From: Alterluteimonas quercicellularis
GTDB lineage: Bacteria; Pseudomonadota; Gammaproteobacteria; Xanthomonadales; Xanthomonadaceae
Assembly (NCBI RefSeq): GCF_021191635.1
Contig: NZ_JAIWPR010000062.1
Location: forward strand, 1 to 35,690
Direction of reading: 5' to 3'
DNA: 35,690 nucleotides
In this document: positions 33,527 to 35,690 of the stretch, piece by piece
How positions within the stretch are numbered: the stretch's first letter is position 1
How the letters are laid out: each line of letters begins with the position of its first letter
Program-made: the position numbers and the translations under genes
Notes under the pieces: generated by a model
What the model saw: only the letters and a program-made list of their open reading frames with translations
What the model was told of the DNA's origin: nothing
The model's database searches: none

Positions 33527-33985
33527 CTAATAAGCCAAGAGCTCCTCATAAATTTTCTCTGGCGACTTGTTGGATTCATTTTCCAGATGAAGCATCGCCT
33601 CCACATATCGATGCCTCTCGATATCTTGAGGATAAGGACGCGCTATCTCCATGAAAGCGCGGCTTCCTGCTGCCACAACGAAACGTTCATAAGCATCCCA
33701 ATAACAAATTGAATCATTCGCTTCGTCAAGGAGGACCACTTCAACGCCAGCAGCATCTGAATCTATGTCGTAGAGATCATAGGCATTATCGATGGAAATT
33801 CGCTCGACTTGCCTCCCAAGATTAGAAAGCCTTACTACGCTAACCGAATTCTGAGGGCCGGCGCTTTTGAACGCACCAATCAGAAAGAAACAATCCACGA
33901 TAGACAAAGACCAAGGGTACACCAGCTTTTCTCTCCCCTTTAGGTAGCCGTACAAGGCAGAACTGGCGCCAAAAAGATCATTCAT
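33527..33985 (-). CDS. Probable immunity protein for the Rhs tip
   Basis: A 152-residue cytoplasmic protein without signal peptide or recognised domain. It is clearly acidic (24 Asp/Glu against 14 Lys/Arg), contrasting with the basic, Arg-rich Rhs tip it follows. The ATG overlaps the Rhs stop as ATGA (33982-33985), so translation is coupled, and gene order and size are those of Rhs toxin-immunity pairs. GC is low compared with the core genome. Visible segments are YPWSLSIVDCFFLIGAF, SICYWDAYERFVVAAGSRAF and a helical C-terminus. I do not recognise the family; the immunity role is inferred from position and charge. Confidence 0.8.
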   Translation of the reverse strand: MNDLFGASSALYGYLKGREKLVYPWSLSIVDCFFLIGAFKSAGPQNSVSVVRLSNLGRQVERISIDNAYDLYDIDSDAAGVEVVLLDEANDSICYWDAYERFVVAAGSRAFMEIARPYPQDIERHRYVEAMLHLENESNKSPEKIYEELLAY

Positions 33986-35690
33986 TTCGCCCCCTCCCTG
34001 AATCGAACTTTGATGTCGTCGCGAATTCTCGAACCCAATCTCTGGCTGCTCACCCGAATAGACGTCTCTCTGGTACCGTCTCGCATAGTTCTAGTGCTCA
34101 TCTGGACTCTCGATCCGTCTCCGAGGCTTCCCAGTCTTCCGCCATCTCGGGCGGAGGACTGCCCGCGAGTCAATCGATCAAAAAGCTTTGAAGCGTCTGC
34201 TTCGCCTCCCCTGCCTCCGAACTGGATAGTTCGACGACCAGATCGTCCGCCTGTCGATCCCAAATCGTCCGCTATAGTTTCGATGTATCTTCTGGCCTGA
34301 GAGAAACCTCTGCTGGCCCGCATTCCTAGCGCGACCCGCCTCACGGCCAAACCGATAAATGCGTCCGTTGGATCTGGGGTTGCGAGCAGAGCCACGGCGC
34401 CGGCTCCAAGCAGCATGCCTTTAGCAATTTGCCTCTGAGCCGCTTCTACGTCGGGCGTCATCGGCTCCATTCCACACTTTGTCACCGTATACAAGCAAGC
34501 GGCTTCACGTCCATCGGGATCGAAGAACGAGTAAGGATTTCCGTTCGCGTACCGATATCGATTGAATTGCCCCATCGGACTGCTCAGTGCCGTGACCGGA
34601 TCGACGGACAGGAACATGCCGATCTGCGGATCGTAGTAGCGCTGCTGCATGTACACCAGGCCGGTGGCGCCGTCCTGGCGGTGGCCGGTGTAGCCGATGC
34701 CGTCGTAGGCGGGCTTGTCGATCGCCGCGCCGTAGGGCGCCCAGTGGGTGCGCTCCAGCACCGTGCCGGCGGCATCGGTGATCGCCACCGGGCTGCCCAG
34801 CAGGTCGGTGTGCTGGTACTTCACCTGCACGTCCTGGTTGTTGTTGCCGACCGCGGCTTCGCGGATCGCGACCTGCTTGTCGCCCAGGTACAGGTAGTTC
34901 TCGCGCCGACCGGTGCGGTTGTTGTTGCTGTAGTACAGACGTCCGTCCTGGCCGTAGTGATGGTAGTTGCACGCACTGGGACTGCACGCCAGCTGGCGAC
35001 GGCCGTGGGCGTCGTAGGTGTACCACTCCTCCGGCACCTGGAGCAGGCGATTGCCGTAGTCGAAGACGTGGGCCCGGCCGTTGCGCTGGGCCACGTTGCC
35101 CTGGGCGTCGTAGCTCAACGTCACCTGTGCCGCGCCCGCGGCATTACGGATCTGGATAACCCGGAAGTTGTGATCGTAGACGTACTGCGAGTAGTCCTTG
35201 ACCCCAGCGTGCGTCCACGAGTAAAGGTTGTCCAATGCGTCGTACTTGAAACGATGCCAATGGTCGCCGCCGAAGCTGGCCGAACCAGCACCGGTCAGAC
35301 GATCGGCTGCGTCGTACTGGAGGCCGCGGCTGTAAGCATTACCCCGGGTCTGGTCGTGCAGGTGGGTCGGGTTGCCGTTGGCGTCGTACCAGTACTCGTA
35401 GCGCTGGACCCCGGCGTTGTCTTCCTTGTACGGCAGCCCGCGCATGTTCTGCGACATCGCCCAGGTCACGCCGTTGCCATAGACGAAGCTGGCCAGCGCG
35501 CCGTTGGGGTGGTAGCGAGCCTGGGTAGCGTAGTCGCCCACCCGCGTCGGCTGGCCCAGGGCATTGGGCGCATAGCTCACCGACAGGTTGTTGGGATAGG
35601 TCATCGACGCCAGCGAGCCGTGGGCGTCGTAGCCGTAGCCCAGGCCCCACTGCGCGCCGCCGAAGCCCGTCGCCTCGCCGACCAGCAGGC
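33982..35690 (-). CDS. Rhs/YD-repeat protein with variable C-terminal tip (5' end outside window)
   Basis: The C-terminal 569 residues of a large Rhs protein; the frame is open to the right edge, so the gene starts outside. YD repeats fill the first two-thirds (YEYWYDANGNPTHLHDQ, LQYDAADRLTG, FKYDALDNLYSWTHA, YDHNFRVIQIRN). The repeat-associated core follows: LLGSPVAITDAAGTVLER, GYTGHRQDGATGLVYMQQRY, YDPQIGMFLSVDP, FNRYRYANGNPYSFFDPDGR. The P-x4-DPxG string resembles the self-cleavage motif of Rhs toxins. The last 174 residues after DPDGR are a lower-GC tip with a hydrophobic helix (GMLLGAGAVALLA) and a basic end (LFDRLTRGQ, RVQMSTRTMRDGT, DDIKVRF), the presumed toxin. The tip looks like a nucleic-acid-acting domain, but I cannot name it. 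Confidence 0.9.
   Translation of the reverse strand, partial: LLVGEATGFGGAQWGLGYGYDAHGSLASMTYPNNLSVSYAPNALGQPTRVGDYATQARYHPNGALASFVYGNGVTWAMSQNMRGLPYKEDNAGVQRYEYWYDANGNPTHLHDQTRGNAYSRGLQYDAADRLTGAGSASFGGDHWHRFKYDALDNLYSWTHAGVKDYSQYVYDHNFRVIQIRNAAGAAQVTLSYDAQGNVAQRNGRAHVFDYGNRLLQVPEEWYTYDAHGRRQLACSPSACNYHHYGQDGRLYYSNNNRTGRRENYLYLGDKQVAIREAAVGNNNQDVQVKYQHTDLLGSPVAITDAAGTVLERTHWAPYGAAIDKPAYDGIGYTGHRQDGATGLVYMQQRYYDPQIGMFLSVDPVTALSSPMGQFNRYRYANGNPYSFFDPDGREAACLYTVTKCGMEPMTPDVEAAQRQIAKGMLLGAGAVALLATPDPTDAFIGLAVRRVALGMRASRGFSQARRYIETIADDLGSTGGRSGRRTIQFGGRGGEADASKLFDRLTRGQSSARDGGRLGSLGDGSRVQMSTRTMRDGTRETSIRVSSQRLGSRIRDDIKVRFREGAK

Noticed and set aside
1..35690. tRNA or rRNA genes, CRISPR arrays, insertion sequences, prophage genes
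   Set aside because: No cloverleaf or rRNA sequence, no regularly spaced direct repeats with spacers, and no transposase, integrase or phage structural gene could be recognised. The REP palindromes are the only mobile-type elements seen.

Overview
This is a GC-rich chromosomal window of ordinary gammaproteobacterial housekeeping and envelope genes, ending in a lower-GC Rhs toxin locus. Gene content (periplasmic glucan protein OpgD, tandem NlpC/P60 hydrolases, paired M16 peptidases, a YadA-like adhesin, Rhs proteins) and GTAG-type REP palindromes (known from Stenotrophomonas and relatives) suggest the Xanthomonadaceae/Lysobacteraceae (Lysobacter- or Luteimonas-like). No 16S or marker gene is present, so the taxonomy is inference.

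Layout. 0.2-3.2 kb: N-formylglutamate deformylase and a LysR regulator (minus), divergent from a serine beta-lactamase-fold hydrolase (plus). 3.3-7.7 kb: minus-strand cluster reading slyD, DUF418 membrane protein, DadA-like FAD oxidoreductase, glutathione reductase; the last three are nearly contiguous. 7.8-9.3 kb: two tandem NlpC/P60 cell-wall peptidases closed by a clear intrinsic terminator. 9.5-11.3 kb: SAM methyltransferase (minus) divergent from a bile acid:sodium symporter family protein (plus). 11.4-15.2 kb: minus-strand operon of a catalytic M16 peptidase, an M16 partner lacking the zinc motif, and a YwqG-like (DUF1963) lipoprotein. 15.4-19.0 kb: opgD and a 606-residue protein of unknown function whose layout resembles actinobacterial DUF6571 proteins. 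19.2-25.1 kb: dicarboxylate/cation symporter, secreted subtilisin-like protease and trimeric autotransporter adhesin (all minus). 25.2-29.2 kb: histidine kinase and response regulator converging with overlapping 3' ends, then an alkaline phosphatase. 29.3-31.3 kb: 3-hydroxybutyrate dehydrogenase translationally coupled to a patatin-like lipase with a DUF3734-type tail.

31.3-35.7 kb is the accessory region. A large Rhs gene enters from the right edge and ends in a variable basic C-terminal tip, overlapped by ATGA with a small acidic protein that is probably its immunity protein. Downstream lies a second Rhs that has only the N-terminal part: it has a good RBS and signal peptide but is broken by a one-base frame slip at a G6 run and stops before the YD-repeat core. 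GC drops visibly across the tip, immunity gene and following spacer.

The most unusual observations are: the tip/immunity pair followed by a frame-broken N-terminal-only Rhs; the DUF6571-like protein in a Gram-negative; and GTAG REP palindromes that supply the TAG stop codon of four neighbouring genes.
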